A stretch of 64,000 bases of DNA from Psococerastis gibbosa (GCA_963971405.1 OZ020489.1:37667047-37731046); one strand, 5' to 3'. Shown: positions 21,140 to 32,310, counted from the first letter of the stretch. Numbers and translations are program-made. Notes: generated by a model from the letters alone, not told the origin.

Positions 21140-22195
21140 CTGTTACAAATAGAAATGTTGCCTGGATACTTTGCATGGGAAACTTGATTAGCAAGTTGCA
21201 ATTCATCCGACGAGGGGTTGGCAGGGCTTTGGACGGGTTTTTGAGAATCTCAGTATCAGCGCATGCGCGCGGCTATTAGTGAAAAAAAGATGTGGAAAGT
21301 GGATTGAAACGGGATTTGAAGCCTAGTCTCCACTATGCTGGGTGTGTGTAGATACGTCTTGTAGCTTGTAGTTTAATTCAAAATTATTTTTACATTATTT
21401 TTGACAGCATCAAGTAGGAAATTTATCGCAATAGGCTACTTCATATATTTTATTGCAAATTGCTCAGCAACACAGATCCCCCTAGGGACACTTAGGGCTG
21501 AGCTTGACCATTCAACTGCATGTGATTGAAATTTGATGAAATATATTTACTTACTTAATTACTTACTTGAACGTGACCGTGGACGGATAGGAGGGCTATA
21601 TGACAATCTCCATTATTGAAATTTGATCGTAATTGGAAAACGCGGGAGAAAGTAATGTCTGCGGTGTTTGATGTGAAGTTTTAAAAGTATTTTTTCCAAT
21701 GTTTGGTTTTTACCTTTGCTTTAATTGAAATTTTACACTTTAAAATTTCAATTTTTTTCATTTTCCACCATTCGTTGGCGGTAGCCAGTGGGTTCGAAAT
21801 TAGTTTCCGTCATTTTTTTCATGTCTTCCTTTCTTTAATTCCCCTGTGGAGACTATCGACAAAATTGAGAGGTACTCAATACCCCACCAAAGTGTTGTTA
21901 AATGTTATGTTAATTTCTTAAATGTTTCGTTTAGTTTTAATCCTTTGATTATTCTATATGGTAGAAATTGTTAGGTCTCAACACGGGAAATCTTTTGGGC
22001 CCCGAAGGCATTGGTACTCGTCCGATTTGAACTTGACTGATTCGATTTTGACTGTTTTGCTTGTAAATTACTGTATTGTCGTTCAATATAATATTCACCT
22101 ATCCATCCATTCATTTATATATGAGCTCGGGCATTGGAACCACTCATCACAAAAAGAGAGTACACATTTTGTTGAACACGACAAACTTAACTTAC

Positions 22196-22440
22196 CTAGC
22201 ATGGTAGCAAGAATAACTAAACCCAGAGCCAAGCCTGTGCAGACTTGAATGGTCACGTTGGCACCGCCATCGCCTTCGAACGAGGTATCGAAGAACGTGG
22301 CGTTCGCGTCGAACAGCCAAGAGACGTTTGTTCCATTTTTGCCGACGTCCAGGAACGATGGCGTCTCAGTGCTGAATATCACAGAGGTATTGCTATGAAG
22401 GCCAACAACGTCAGTGGTCCGCGATGTCACCACTGTCGAA
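22196..22440 (-). CDS. Internal exon of an aminergic-type class A GPCR (partial)
   Basis: A polypyrimidine acceptor (ttctctttacag) precedes the exon. A consensus donor (CTAG|GTAAGT) ends it at 22196. The frame (phase 1 base, then TCG ACA...) runs open for 81 codons and carries several N-glycosylation sequons (NTS, NGT, NVS, NAT, NVT). It ends with a hydrophobic segment TGLALGLVILATMLG. In 5-HT1-like and related amine receptors this position is the extracellular N-terminus followed by helix 1, whose next residue is the conserved Asn; here it would be encoded by the following exon. There is no in-frame start, so the ATG is upstream. Helices 2-7 were not found in the window. The family assignment is from helix-1 resemblance and is moderately sure; the exon itself is well supported by its splice sites. 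Confidence 0.6.
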
Positions 22441-22553
22441 CTGTAAAGAGAACGAAAATTGTTAGTAGTACGAAAAGGTCCTATAGCATTTATCTACCAC
22501 TTTATCCGTCGTAACAGCCAAATTAGCCGACTCGACAAGAGTCTTAACATACC

Positions 22554-22726
22554 CACGGCCATAGCCAAGCGGGGGGGGGGGGGGGGGTTCATGGGGTTTC
22601 AACCCCCGCCCCCCCCCCCCGAAATGAAATGGCTTCATACTAGATAGAATCGGATTTTGAGATGAAAAATCAATGAAATTTCTAACCCCCCCCCCCCCCC
22701 GAAAAAAAATCCTGGCTACGGCCTTG
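22554..22726. mobile_element. hAT-like MITE, CAAGGCCGTAGCC ends
   Basis: The ends are CACGGCCATAGCCAAG and CCTGGCTACGGCCTTG. The flanks aacatacc and gacatacc match at 7 of 8 bases. The interior has G/C homopolymers and the marker 'ggcttcatactagatagaat'. It lies 113 bp from the GPCR exon acceptor. Confidence 0.85.
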
Positions 22727-22904
22727 GACATACCTATACATTAAAATGAATTTTTAATATATTGTATATTGCCATTAAGTGTATACGCTGATGTTGTGCC
22801 ACGGTACCTCGGACTCGGACAAATTTACCCGTGACAAAACAAAGGACTTTCTCAAAGTCGTTATAGAAGGTCTCAACCATTGAGGGGACTACTTAACTGC
22901 TGTA

Positions 22905-23070
22905 GGGATTGACCAAGAAAACGCTACGCATAGCAAGAAATGGGATACGGAACCTGTCAAAATCTGCCAAGGATTGGACGGAATGAAAAGGAAGGTGGGA
23001 ACCTTTGCTGCAAACCAATCGTTAGATTGCACCTAAAGAAGAAAATGATATACAACGGAGGCATCTCAGA
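22905..23070 (+). mobile_element. LINE 3'-tail fragment (family L-tail)
   Basis: 'tgctgcaaaccaatcg' followed by 'tagattgca' and 'aagaagaaaa' matches the stop-proximal end at 43745-43785. Translation gives 'KRKVGTFAANQSLDCT' and a stop. The upstream part is too diverged to follow. Confidence 0.65.
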
Positions 23071-23223
23071 CCGCATCATTTTTAAATGCGCGCACTACAG
23101 CCAGGAGAGGGTAGTATAGGACCTATACTAAATATATATATATATATAGGTCACCATACAGGATCGCGGACTAATACAGACATTCTCCTACATCGAAATA
23201 CTCCAGGAACTGGTCAAGTTATG

Positions 23224-23411
23224 CAAGGCCGTAGCCAAGGGGGGGTTCATGGGGGTTCAACCCCCCCCCCCCCCCCCCCCACCCGGAAATGAAATGGCTT
23301 CATACTGGATAGAATCGGATTTTGAGAGGAAAAATAAAAACCACTATGTAATATCCAATGAAATTTCTAACCCCCCCCCCCTCCCCGAAAAAAATCCTGG
23401 CTACGGCCTTG
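23224..23411. mobile_element. hAT-like MITE, CAAGGCCGTAGCC ends (188 bp)
   Basis: Intact ends CAAGGCCGTAGCCAAGG and CCTGGCTACGGCCTTG, with a perfect 8-bp duplication aagttatg at 23216-23223 and 23412-23419. The interior matches 22554-22726 and the inverse of 38609-38743 ('ttttgagaggaaaaataaaa'). Confidence 0.92.
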
Positions 23412-23419
23412 AAGTTATG

Positions 23420-24049
23420 TAGTAACACCAGATAAGGTAAGATATGTCAAAAGTAGTAGGTACAGTAGCTGGGTGCTTGGGCAAACTGTTTTAGACTGTA
23501 TTTGGGTAACCTAGTTGTGCAATGCAATCTTGAAAGCAGTTTGCTTATCAAACCGGTGAGGAAATAGGCAATAGGTACCACAAAGTGAAGTTTATCCACT
23601 AAACAAAATACAAAAAAATACAGTGAACTTCAAATCAGAAGCAATCATAATATGCCTTTTCTTGTTTATATAGCCGTACCTGCAATTTTTGGGGTAGCCC
23701 GCCGTCTCCCATACCATCGTCAAAGCGGTATTTGCTAACCATTAACAAGCTTGAAGAAAAAGTGCGTGATGCACTGGCTAAAAATGTCGATTAACTGTGT
23801 TGTTTAGATACTACAAATGCATGTGCAAATGGGCGAGGTCAGTTATGCAATATTTTTGCATTGATTAGAATGCCAATTATCAAAGTGCCGTAAGAAAGAT
23901 TGAAATGCTGTTGAACTGCCGCTGTTCCATGACATTTAAGATTTATTTATCAATTTATTAATTTATAAGATAATAAGCTAGGTGCAAGATTCCGGTGCAA
24001 AAAAATAACAATTAAAAAAAATATCGTCTGCCTTATTGGCTTATTCTTC
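23420..24049. other. No feature recognised
   Basis: No supported coding, RNA or repeat signal. Confidence 0.4.
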
Positions 24050-24335
24050 TTCTGGGGTTACAATCTATCGATTGGTTTGCAGCAACTTGACTCTTCTTCT
24101 CCACTCCTCCCTGTCTTCCGCGATCCTTTTCATTTCCCAGTAGGTCCCGCACTCCATGTCCGCCATTACGTCCTCCATGTGCTCCTTTCTCGGCCCGCCT
24201 CTGTGATTTGTGCCCTCGACTGAGCCTTCAACAATGGTGTTTAGAAGGCTTTCATGCCTGATAAGGTGCCCCATAAATCTGGCCCTCCTCGTAGATATAG
24301 CTATCGTTAATGTTCTTTTTATTATAAGACGTTAA
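24050..24335 (-). mobile_element. LINE 3'-tail fragment (family L-tail)
   Basis: The minus frame reads 'MGHLIRHESLLNTIVEGSVE', 'GGPRKEHMEDVMADM', 'GTYWEMKRIAEDREEWRRR' and ends 'LLQTNR' with a stop at the 'agaagaagaa' tail. It is the same family as 3713-3985 and the nested host at 41474-43790. Confidence 0.85.
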
Positions 24336-24346
24336 TTCACTACTAT

Positions 24347-24476
24347 GGCGGGGTTCCCACATACGTCAATGGTCAATGAGAAATGTGAAATTGACGTTTT
24401 AGCAGACATTAAAGACATACTAAAAATTCTGCTACCACGTCAAAACCATATTTACCATTGATGTGGAAACCCCACC
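24347..24476. mobile_element. Small fold-back MITE (130 bp), TAT flanks
   Basis: The ends are GGCGGGGTTCCCACATACG and GATGTGGAAACCCCACC, with TAT on both sides. The centre has 'agcagacattaaagac' and 'tctgctaccacgtcaaaac'. It is the same family as 50149-50290 and shares the 'gctaccacgtca' motif with the composite element arms. Confidence 0.8.
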
Positions 24477-24717
24477 TATGGTTTCTTTCTCTCACACATA
24501 GAAGAGCTAATGCTACAAAATGCTGAAATCATCAGTCAATCAAAGGCTTAAATTTTTCTTCTATTTTTTAACTGCACCACAAAGGTTTCTCTCTTACTCT
24601 CTGGCATGGCAGTCCAATGGCTTCCCTCTTGCACCCTTGATATACGTTACTGAAATAGCTAGTTGCATTTCCATGCACCATGGTGGTTTTCTCTTTTGCT
24701 TTATGACATGGCACTAC

Positions 24718-24892
24718 CAAGAGCGGATCCAGCGAAAAATTGATGGGGGGGGGGGGGGTTTAGAAGTTTTAATGTACGTTAAAGAAATAATTTTTTGTTG
24801 AAAAGTTGAATTTTATTCTTTTTTTCCTTATGAATTTATTTATTTAGGGGGGTCGTGACCCCCTGACCCCCCTCCCCGTGGATCCGCCATTG
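24718..24892. mobile_element. hAT-like MITE, CAAGAGCGGATCCAG ends
   Basis: The inverse right end is CAATGGCGGATCC. The flanks ggcactac and ggcactgc match at 7 of 8 bases. A poly-G tract lies inside the left end and a C-rich tract inside the right end. Confidence 0.82.
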
Positions 24893-25045
24893 GGCACTGC
24901 AAAGGTTCCCTCTAGCACCCATAGCCTACATTCATCTTTCTATATTGTCACTGTAGTTGCTCGTTCCACTGCTACGGTTTCTCTCTTGCTTTGAGGCATG
25001 GCACTCTTCTCTTGCAGCCTTGCTTCTATTGTACCTGTACTTACT

Positions 25046-25335
25046 TTACTTTTTCGTGTCCAAGCGCGTCCAAAACTGGGCGAAATTCATAGCCGCCACA
25101 TTGGCCTCCCACAGGTCTTCAGGTGTGCAGCGGTGGGGGCAAATGCTGCACAGGAACAGATGTTCTAAATCTTGGCGCTGGCCGCAGGCGCAGAGGGTGT
25201 CATTTTCATTGAGCTGACCCCATCTAGCCCTGTTGGTCTTCGTACGGGCCGCACCAGAGCGTATTTGGTTTAGGGTCGCCCATGTCCGCCAGTCGAGATT
25301 GGTACCTGTCGTTTGAGGCGGCCGTAGAGGGTACC
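25046..25335 (-). mobile_element. LINE C-terminal (post-RNase H) fragment
   Basis: The minus frame reads 'LDWRTWATLNQIRSGAARTK', 'RARWGQLNENDTLCACGQ' and 'DLEHLFLCSICPHRC', then an Ala-rich end with 'FAQFWTRLDTKK' and stop. This Trp/Leu-rich segment with a CxCG...H...C knuckle is the usual C-terminus of arthropod LINE ORF2 proteins. No catalytic domain remains. Confidence 0.8.
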
Positions 25336-25585
25336 AGGCTGGAGGCTCCAGTATACAGTATATAGGTATGCATGTTACAGAAATATAGCAGCGAGTCGCT
25401 CTTACATACACTACGGTGGTTTTCTCCCTCGCTTCTCTCTAGCACCCATTGCCAACACCATCTTCTTATTGATGCTGTAGTTACACTGTAACGGTTTCTC
25501 TCCTACTCTGTGGCACGGCAGTTCAAAGGCTTCTCTCTTGCACCCTTGCTTCCATTGTATATATATGTTACTGAAATAGTTAGTC

Positions 25586-25908
25586 CAGAGCCGTAAAGTT
25601 TTAGAATGATGGCGGGGGCAAAACTAAGTAGACCTTATGACGTCATCAGGCAGAATAAGGAAAATGTGAAAATATAAGAGCAAAATAGAAGGGTTTTACG
25701 CATTTTAATAGTAGTAAAGTATAGCTGTAGATTTTACAAAGCTAAAAAAAAGGAATGTCTATATTCATATTGCTGCAAAGGAGACCATGAAGTATGAACC
25801 ACGTCTTACAATGCAAAGCAAAACAAGGCAAAGCCCCCAAATGGAGCTGGGGGGGGGGGGGGCTAGTTCATAGACCATGCCCTCCCCCCTCCCAACTTTA
25901 CACCCCTG
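25586..25908. mobile_element. hAT-like MITE, CAGAGCCGTAAAGTT ends (323 bp)
   Basis: The ends are CAGAGCCGTAAAGTT and AACTTTACACCCCTG. A perfect 8-bp duplication agttagtc flanks it (25578-25585 and 25909-25916). The interior 'ggggttttacgcatttta' unit is shared with 413-1032 and the array at 59160-60185. Confidence 0.9.
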
Positions 25909-25916
25909 AGTTAGTC

Positions 25917-26455
25917 GCACTTCCATGCACTACAATTCAACTCCTGCTTTATGATATAGCACTGCAAAGGCTTCTCTCTAACAGTTTCTCTTCAACCGTC
26001 TTTAGAGATATTTTATACGTGATTAACCCCATTAGTTAATCAGGCTTAAGTTATGCGGCCAGCAGGAAGGGAAGAACATGATTTAATTTATCATAATTAT
26101 TCTTGACGGCACGACGGGGCGCTCTTGTGTTATTCTAGTGGTCGTTAGTTTTCTTCTGATTTAAAAATAATTGAAGAGCAAGTAGACGTGCTTCGCATTG
26201 TAATGACAGCTTCTTTCCGGCTTCATGCCTTGAATATAATTATCACTTAAGGAGTTAAACTTAACCCGTTATTTTTTTCGCTTATAATCCGTGCTAGGAA
26301 AGTATTAGTCTTTAAGTTTTTAGGTTTTATGGGAACGGAATACGCTCGGATGATTATGACATAATTTTTAAAGCTATGAACTCACACTAATTTTTGGTGA
26401 TGGCTTCATTTCAGGGAAAGTATCCCCTAGTGTCGATACACACCATAGTTACGAC
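25917..26455. other. No feature recognised
   Basis: No coding or repeat signal supported. Confidence 0.35.
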
Positions 26456-27268
26456 CGGTGTTGCCAACGTTGTACTACCAAACTTTTCTCACAATTTTTT
26501 CTGAAAATTCCCGGAATTTCTAATTCAATATTAAATATAAAATTTTGATGGAAAATTTCATATTGTTATTTAAATAGTAAACTATATTTTGAAAATTGCA
26601 TGATTATTTGTTATTTTCCATCAAATTTCTGAAAAAACATCATGAAATATGTCGAATAATATAATTACTTAAGAGGACATGCTACGTAGAAAATGAGCAC
26701 CCCAAAATTTGTTGTTTTTATTGACTTTTTATTTTTTATTTAATTAACAACGCAAGTCATTAAAAATTTGGCTCATGGAAGTTGTAAAAGACTGCTTCAT
26801 TCATCATGTAATGGGAAATATTAAATTTTTGGCAGCTTAGTTCTTTCATAAATACCAGAACGGACTAAAATTATGCGTATTCTGAGATTTTTGGAAGAAC
26901 TACAAAACCGAAAAGTAAAAATACTCGATTGTATGATGCACGAAGTAGTCTTCTACAACTTCCATGAGCCAAATCTTTAATGACTTGCTTTGTTAATTAA
27001 ATAAATAAAAATTGCCCATAAAAACAACAAATTTTGGGGTGCTCATTTTCTACGTAGCATGTCATCTTAATGTTTTCTTTAAATGTTTCTACCTACTTAT
27101 TTTACTAATTATTATAGGGCCTATAATAGTTTCTTGAAGTTTACTTATAATATTTTTTTAAATCAAGAAAACCTTTTGAAAATTCACGGAAATTCCCGGA
27201 ATCCCATAATCAAAATAATAAGTCAATAATCCAAGAATTTGCGAAAAATCCCGGAATTGCCAATACTG
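26456..27268. mobile_element. hAT-like element (813 bp), CGGTGTTGCCAA ends
   Basis: The left end CGGTGTTGCCAACG and the inverse of GAATTGCCAATACTG are similar. The flanks gttacgac and gttaagac match at 7 of 8 bases. Near both ends are 'cccggaatt' motifs. There is no transposase frame. A separate fold-back (26673-27066) is nested in the middle. Confidence 0.72.
26673..27066. mobile_element. Fold-back element flanked by TTAA (394 bp)
   Basis: Arms of about 140 bp begin GAGGACATGCTACGTAGAA and contain 'ttggctcatggaagttgta'. Both sides carry TTAA (26669-26672 and 27067-27070). TTAA is the piggyBac target, but the termini do not look like the usual piggyBac ends. A decayed relative lies at 49618-50047. 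Confidence 0.8.
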
Positions 27269-27534
27269 GTTAAGACTTCCATCAGTTACTTATTAGGTGT
27301 ATTGCTACAATACTTAATAATATTGTAAGTTTAAAAAATAGGCTGGTCTATGCTGGCTTATCAAGCAAAGTTTTAGTGACTATATATATTTAAAAATGAT
27401 TATTTGAAACCACCATTCACCTTTTTTAGGAACTTTTTGCGGGAGTTTATGGGGAATAAAACTGTTTCCGCTTGTACTGGGTGTACGGGAAAGGCTTGAA
27501 ATCTCGATGTTCGGGAGAAGAAACCACACAGGTT

Positions 27535-27758
27535 CAGGGACGGATCCTTGGGGGGCGACCGCCCCCACCGCCCCCCCAAGGATCTGCCCCCCCCCCCCCA
27601 AGGATCCGCCCTCCCCCTGAGAGAAATAGCTTTATACTAGATAGAATAGACTTTTGAAGGAAATTAAAAAAATTATTACTCAAGCAAAAGAATCGCGATA
27701 TTTTTCAGGCCACCCCCGCCCCCCCCCCCCCCGAAAACTTTTTCTGAAACCGTCCCTG
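27535..27758. mobile_element. hAT-like MITE, CAGGGACGGATCC ends (224 bp)
   Basis: The ends are CAGGGACGGATCCTTGG and CTGAAACCGTCCCTG, with a perfect 8-bp duplication cacaggtt (27527-27534 and 27759-27766). The motif 'aaggatc' is repeated inside with C-rich tracts. Confidence 0.9.
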
Positions 27759-27766
27759 CACAGGTT

Positions 27767-28740
27767 GGATGTTAAAAGTGGTCAGGCTGTATTTTTAATA
27801 ATATGGACGGTTATGGGTAGCAGCTCCAAAACAACACTGTGAGCCGATTGTTCCCCCACTCCAGTGCAACCCCAATCATCACTGCTTTAGTCGAGAAGGC
27901 AGTGTCGGATTAAGACCCATTGTATTTATTCATTAAATCATATTACATTATGAGCAACCTGTAGGCCATTAATACTGTATGCGTATAAATATGGTTGTTT
28001 GTTAGGCCAACTCCTATTGGAAGTTAGCCTTAACAAAACGACCTTCAAAAATGGAGTTATCGGGGGAAAAAAATTTGTTAACCTATTTACTATTTTATGG
28101 CAAATTTCATCAAATTGCCGGATTTACCTATATAATAGGCATTGTGTGCACATGCACGCAGGTCTCCATAAACTTCGACATATGTACAAAAAATATGTAT
28201 ATTTTGAAATGCTTGCAATAAGTAAAGCATAATTTAGTTTCAAAAAGTAAAAGGTATTGAAGGAGTTAAACGAAATTGGCGGGAAAATAAAACTTTTAAT
28301 TTTTTTCCTACGTCAAAGTGTTGGTTTTGAATAAGGTTGGTTTTATATAAGGGTAGGTATTATAAGTCAGCAGAGTCACGCTGCTGAAATTTGACTAAAA
28401 TGAAAATGTCGTGTCCTTCAGGATGGATAAACATCATCTGCAGCAATCTCGGGACGGTTATCAAAATAGACGGCGTCAAAAGGGTTGCCGAGCTTTAAAT
28501 TATTTCTTTGTCGATTGCCACAGGTTTATATTTTAATTTTAATAGGGGCCAGAGGCGGGTTTAAAGGGGGCGTTAAACTCCCCCGATTATAATTTAGTAG
28601 TAACCATTATTTTGCTCTTATATATCGATACCGGTGGGGTTTGGAAGCCTCCACTGCAGCATTTTCACTTAATGTAATTCCCCCCGTTACAGTCTATTTC
28701 TTCGCCTATAAAACCTTAACTTTTGCAGAAATTTAGAAAT
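27767..28740. other. No gene recognised
   Basis: A segment starting 'ccagaggcgggtttaaag' (28549) resembles a MITE terminus, but its partner end was not found. Otherwise AT-rich. Confidence 0.35.
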
Positions 28741-28985
28741 TGTTTGTTTGTCTTCCAACGCCTGCTTTTAGCATTTCTGCTTTAAGCAACCCTGTCAGCC
28801 CGGCGGGGGGAGTGAGTCTGTTTATTAACTAGAGGCACCCTAAGGGCAGATTCCTTCAACTCGAAGAGAAGGGGAGTTGACTGACTGGGTGGACCTCCTG
28901 ATTATAGTGGATTCCGAACCACTTGGGGAACATGGTAAAGTCACACGATTAATTCGGAGGTGACTAGGACTCGACACTCAATTAA
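28741..28985 (+). repeat. Repeat family R-A (partial copy)
   Basis: Matches 1500-1690 and the inverse of 39850-40030 ('aacgcctgcttttagcattt', 'ggacctcctgattatagtgg', 'cacacgattaattcgg'). Confidence 0.7.
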
Positions 28986-29001
28986 GAAATGAGTAGGATC
29001 C

Positions 29002-29261
29002 ATAATTGAGGAGCTTGGTTACAAACGTGGCCAACTCCATTTTTTTTACAAAATGGGGTTTTGATCCGACCTTGCAGAAAATTTTAATGTCCACCTGCAC
29101 GTTGTAAAATAAAGTGACAAATGCAGCCAGATTGCGCACAGAAGCGCTGAGAAGTCTAGGGTTAGCTATAAACTTAATGCAATTTTCAACAGAAAATCCA
29201 CTCTCCTGAAAAATTCTACAACTTGGAGTTAGTCATGTTTGTAAACAGTCTCCTCAATTAT
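29002..29261. mobile_element. Fold-back MITE (260 bp)
   Basis: The left end ATAATTGAGGAGCTTGG and the right end CTCCTCAATTAT are inverted. The arms continue with 'tacaaacgtggccaactcca' against the inverse of 'ttggagttagtcatgtttgt'. No transposase frame is seen. Confidence 0.7.
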
Positions 29262-30100
29262 TTCCCGCCTAAATTAATTTTTTTTTTTTAAATTCAATCA
29301 GGGGAAACACCCCTCCCCCCTTATTCGCAAAACTATGACTTTGAAGCATTACTGCTGTCAAAATGAGTGAAAACGCACTATTAAAATTTTCTTGCGTATA
29401 CCCTCAGAAAATTTCCTATATGTAACCTATGGGCGGTAAAAATTATAAACCCTCTCCGAAATGGAAACTAGCTAAAGCCTTAATCCACACGAAACAGGAA
29501 GACATTTTATTTTATACGACAAGTTAAAATATTCCGGCTTTAATCAGCAGTAAGTATAAACAGTACACTTTTGAATTATTCAACCTCGCTTCGAGCCGAA
29601 ATATAATCCGTTAAGTACTAGCTAGCGGGTTATTATTATATATAACCATCTCAGACAGATAAAAAAAAAAAACAGGTTCTGACGTCATCAAGCAAAATGT
29701 AAAATCCAAAACAGCCCGCAGTATAATATTTCATCATCATTAGTTTCATGCCCCTTCCCCCTTTCCTTAACCCCCTCCCCCCATCTACCATTGGCCCAAA
29801 CATTTTGCTCCATACGAGCAAAATGGAATAACTTTCACAGTTTCTTCGCCAATATCTTTTTGCTTCCACTCAAGTCCCAGTAATGTGGTAGCTGATTTCT
29901 GCGAGACAATTTCTATGCTTTAAGTTAATGAGGACTGGAAATGCTGATTCTATGAAATATTTTTCTCCCTTCTTGTTAATTACATTGCATATATACACGG
30001 TTCACCTTGTGTACTACTCACTAGCCACAGTCACAAGCTGCGGCATATGGCAATTTGTGCGCCAATAGCACGTGTGCCATTCGCACCCTACCGTTCTGAT
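29262..30100. other. No feature recognised
   Basis: AT-rich sequence with no supported gene or repeat. Confidence 0.4.
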
Positions 30101-30257
30101 AAGCCCGGTACACACGGACGATTTTGTCAGTCGTGATTTGCCGTATGTACGTGCTCGGCCCAAAGAGTTCAAATGTAGAGACACTCTTCTTTTATCTATT
30201 AATTCTTCAATGATAACTTTACGATCAAATGTCTTTTTATTTTTTTATTTTTATTTT

Positions 30258-30412
30258 TAAAAGACTATTAGCATACAAACAATTTAATGAATGTATCCGA
30301 ATAAGCTCTTCAGTCGCCTCTGTAGGTAATACCTGTGTTGAGTTACGACAGGTCACCGACCGCATGATGTGTAGAGACTTGCACAAGTACGAACAAGCTA
30401 CCACTATGCCAT
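30258..30412 (-). mobile_element. SINE-B copy
   Basis: Shares 'aacaatttaatgaatg', 'gttgagttacgacagg' and the reversed head 'gctaccactatgcca' with 2248-2392. A T-rich tract at 30228-30258 is its A-rich tail on the minus strand. Confidence 0.75.
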
Positions 30413-30748
30413 CGTAAAAGTTTAATTTCTGAAGAAAAAAAACGGATAGTGTCTGGTTGTCTCATAAGAAAACGCTTATTTCTCCTTCTTTGTTGCATGG
30501 AAACAAAACTAAGGCCCGACGGACGTACTTTTCATTGTAGCCATAGGCCTAGCACAAGATATCTTGTCGTTTTCTCGACGATTTCGCCAGCTGACGTGAA
30601 GCAGACCGCACAAAACTGCACGGGTTTCCCCCTCGACACGCCCCGAATACACGTCAACATCGCAAAACTGTTGAAAGTGCGCTCAGAAATTAACTTTTCT
30701 TTGCACCAACCTATCACCAGACCGTTTGTTCCTATGATAAATTTCTCA

Positions 30749-31033
30749 ACAAGCAGCTGCAATGGTTCGGCCACATCCAAAGGATGAACGAGAACAGAAC
30801 CACCCGGATGTTGGCGGAAGCAAGACCATAAGGGAGAGGACTCAACAGCAGACTGAGGACAACCCTCGAGGAAAGGATTGAACAACTCATCGGAGCAAGC
30901 GGGGAAACAATGGCCGAGCTCAAGGCGTTATTAGCGTCCGACCGGGGTGAGTTCAGGAAATGGGTTTGGGGCGACCCCTCCACGCTGCGCACGCGGCACT
31001 AAGGGGGAAGAGGAAGAAAAAGAAGAAGAAGAA
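30749..31033 (+). mobile_element. 5'-truncated LINE insertion with 13-bp target duplication
   Basis: The sequence 'gataaatttctca' flanks the insert at 30736-30748 and 31034-31046. The insert translates as 'KQLQWFGHIQRMNENRTTRM' and, after a frame break, '...ELKALLASDRGEFRKWV'-type sequence matching 11590-12095. It ends in a (GAA)n tail. This is a textbook target-primed insertion of only the last 285 bp of the element. Confidence 0.88.
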
Positions 31034-31046
31034 GATAAATTTCTCA

Positions 31047-31825
31047 GCATCTCACTCCGCGTTGAACGTTAATGTGTACCGGGTCTTGGTTCTTGGCGGT
31101 CTCGATAGTTTACAAGGTCATTGATAACAGCTGATGCTCAGTACTCAAATTGATCATAATGTCACAATTTGCTGCTAGCCAGAATTCCAGCAAAAAGCAA
31201 TGGCTAATTCATTATGTCTTATAAAATAAAATACCCCTCAGCCAAAAACTTTTTGAGCCTTCAATTCTATATTTAACTAAATTATTTTGAATAAAAAGAG
31301 AAAAACTAAATAATTAACAAGAAGTTGAGCTGAAATATTATACTTTAATCTGCTACAGACATCTGCTTTCAAATGAAATGGCAAATCGATGAAAATGCAA
31401 ATGGAATTGCAAATTGAAAAGTTTGTTAGGCGTTCTTCTTCCAACCATTTCTTATCTTGAACAAAAACAAGGCCCCCTTCTTAACGTTTTTTCTTCTTTG
31501 CCATTTCCCTTTCTATGCCGTTGTGTAAATTACTGGGTCTTGGACTTAACTCGTAATTTTTTTATGGGGAACTTTTAATTTTTTTAATTCCATCAAAAAC
31601 AATGTCTCCTTTTTCAAGTTTCTTCTGATTTTCCTTTTTTTATGTCTTTGTGTCCGTTGTAGGATTCAATATATGCATTCTAATAAAATTCATTGAAAAC
31701 TCACAATTATATCTATAAAACAAAGTCGGGATTTCTTTTCAAACATTTACGATGGAACTTAAGAACGACAGAACCAATAATTAGAATGACTTTTGATTTG
31801 TTGCATTCATCTCTGCCCATAATCT
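31047..31825. other. No feature recognised
   Basis: AT-rich; nothing supported. Confidence 0.4.
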
Positions 31826-32310
31826 TCTTCTTCTGGCTCTACAGCCCTTGATGAGCTTTGGCCTATTTGACAACACTCCTCCAGTCCTCTCGGTTTTGTA
31901 CAACGCTCCACCATCTACGGACTCCCAACTCCCGAAGGACAGTTTCCAACTCGTCCTTTCAGCGTTTTTGAGTACGTCTGGCCAGTCGTCTTCCTGTCAT
32001 GCTTGCTTTGTACATCTTTTTCGGCATGTCTGACATTTTAACGGCCCAGCCATCTCATGCGTTGCGCTTTTATGAACCGGACAATGTCTTCTGCGTTAAG
32101 TATTGCGTCTATTTCGGCTTTGTTTCTTATACGGCCAGGCCCGTACCAAGTAGTGATTTTAGTAGTTTTAGCTAAAACTCTTGCATTATTTATTATTTTT
32201 TATCAACTTTAGGGGGGGGGGGCATGGCCCTTGGTACGGGCCTGATATGGCACTCTCCGTCTTCGCATAGAGGTCCATAGGTCCTCCTTATTATCTCTGC
32301 CCATCATACC
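31826..32310 (-). mobile_element. LINE 3' fragment split by a MITE
   Basis: The plus-strand text ('cttctggctctacagccctt', 'cagtcctctcggttttgtac', 'gtacgtctggccagtcgtct') is the reverse complement of a common arthropod LINE C-terminal and 3' region. It stops at 32135 and resumes after the MITE as 'cactctccgtcttcgcatag', consistent with one original sequence. Confidence 0.65.
32136..32244. mobile_element. Small hAT-like MITE, CAGGCCCGTACCAAG ends
   Basis: 109 bp with near-perfect 15-bp inverted ends (CAGGCCCGTACCAAG / CTTGGTACGGGCCTG). The flanks contain 'atacggc' and 'atatggc', a 6 of 7 match. It is inserted in the LINE fragment 31826-32310. Confidence 0.8.

Larger units (their letters stand above)
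30101..31087. mobile_element. Possible TIR element, AAGCCCGGTACACA ends
   Basis: The left AAGCCCGGTACACACGG and the inverse of TGTGTACCGGGTCTT form short inverted ends 987 bp apart. The interval also contains a SINE-B copy and a 5'-truncated LINE insertion, so the original element would have been about 550 bp. No clear target duplication is seen. Confidence 0.4.

Noticed and set aside
26673-27066. piggyBac element
   Set aside because: TTAA flanks are present, but the termini do not look like piggyBac ends and there is no transposase.
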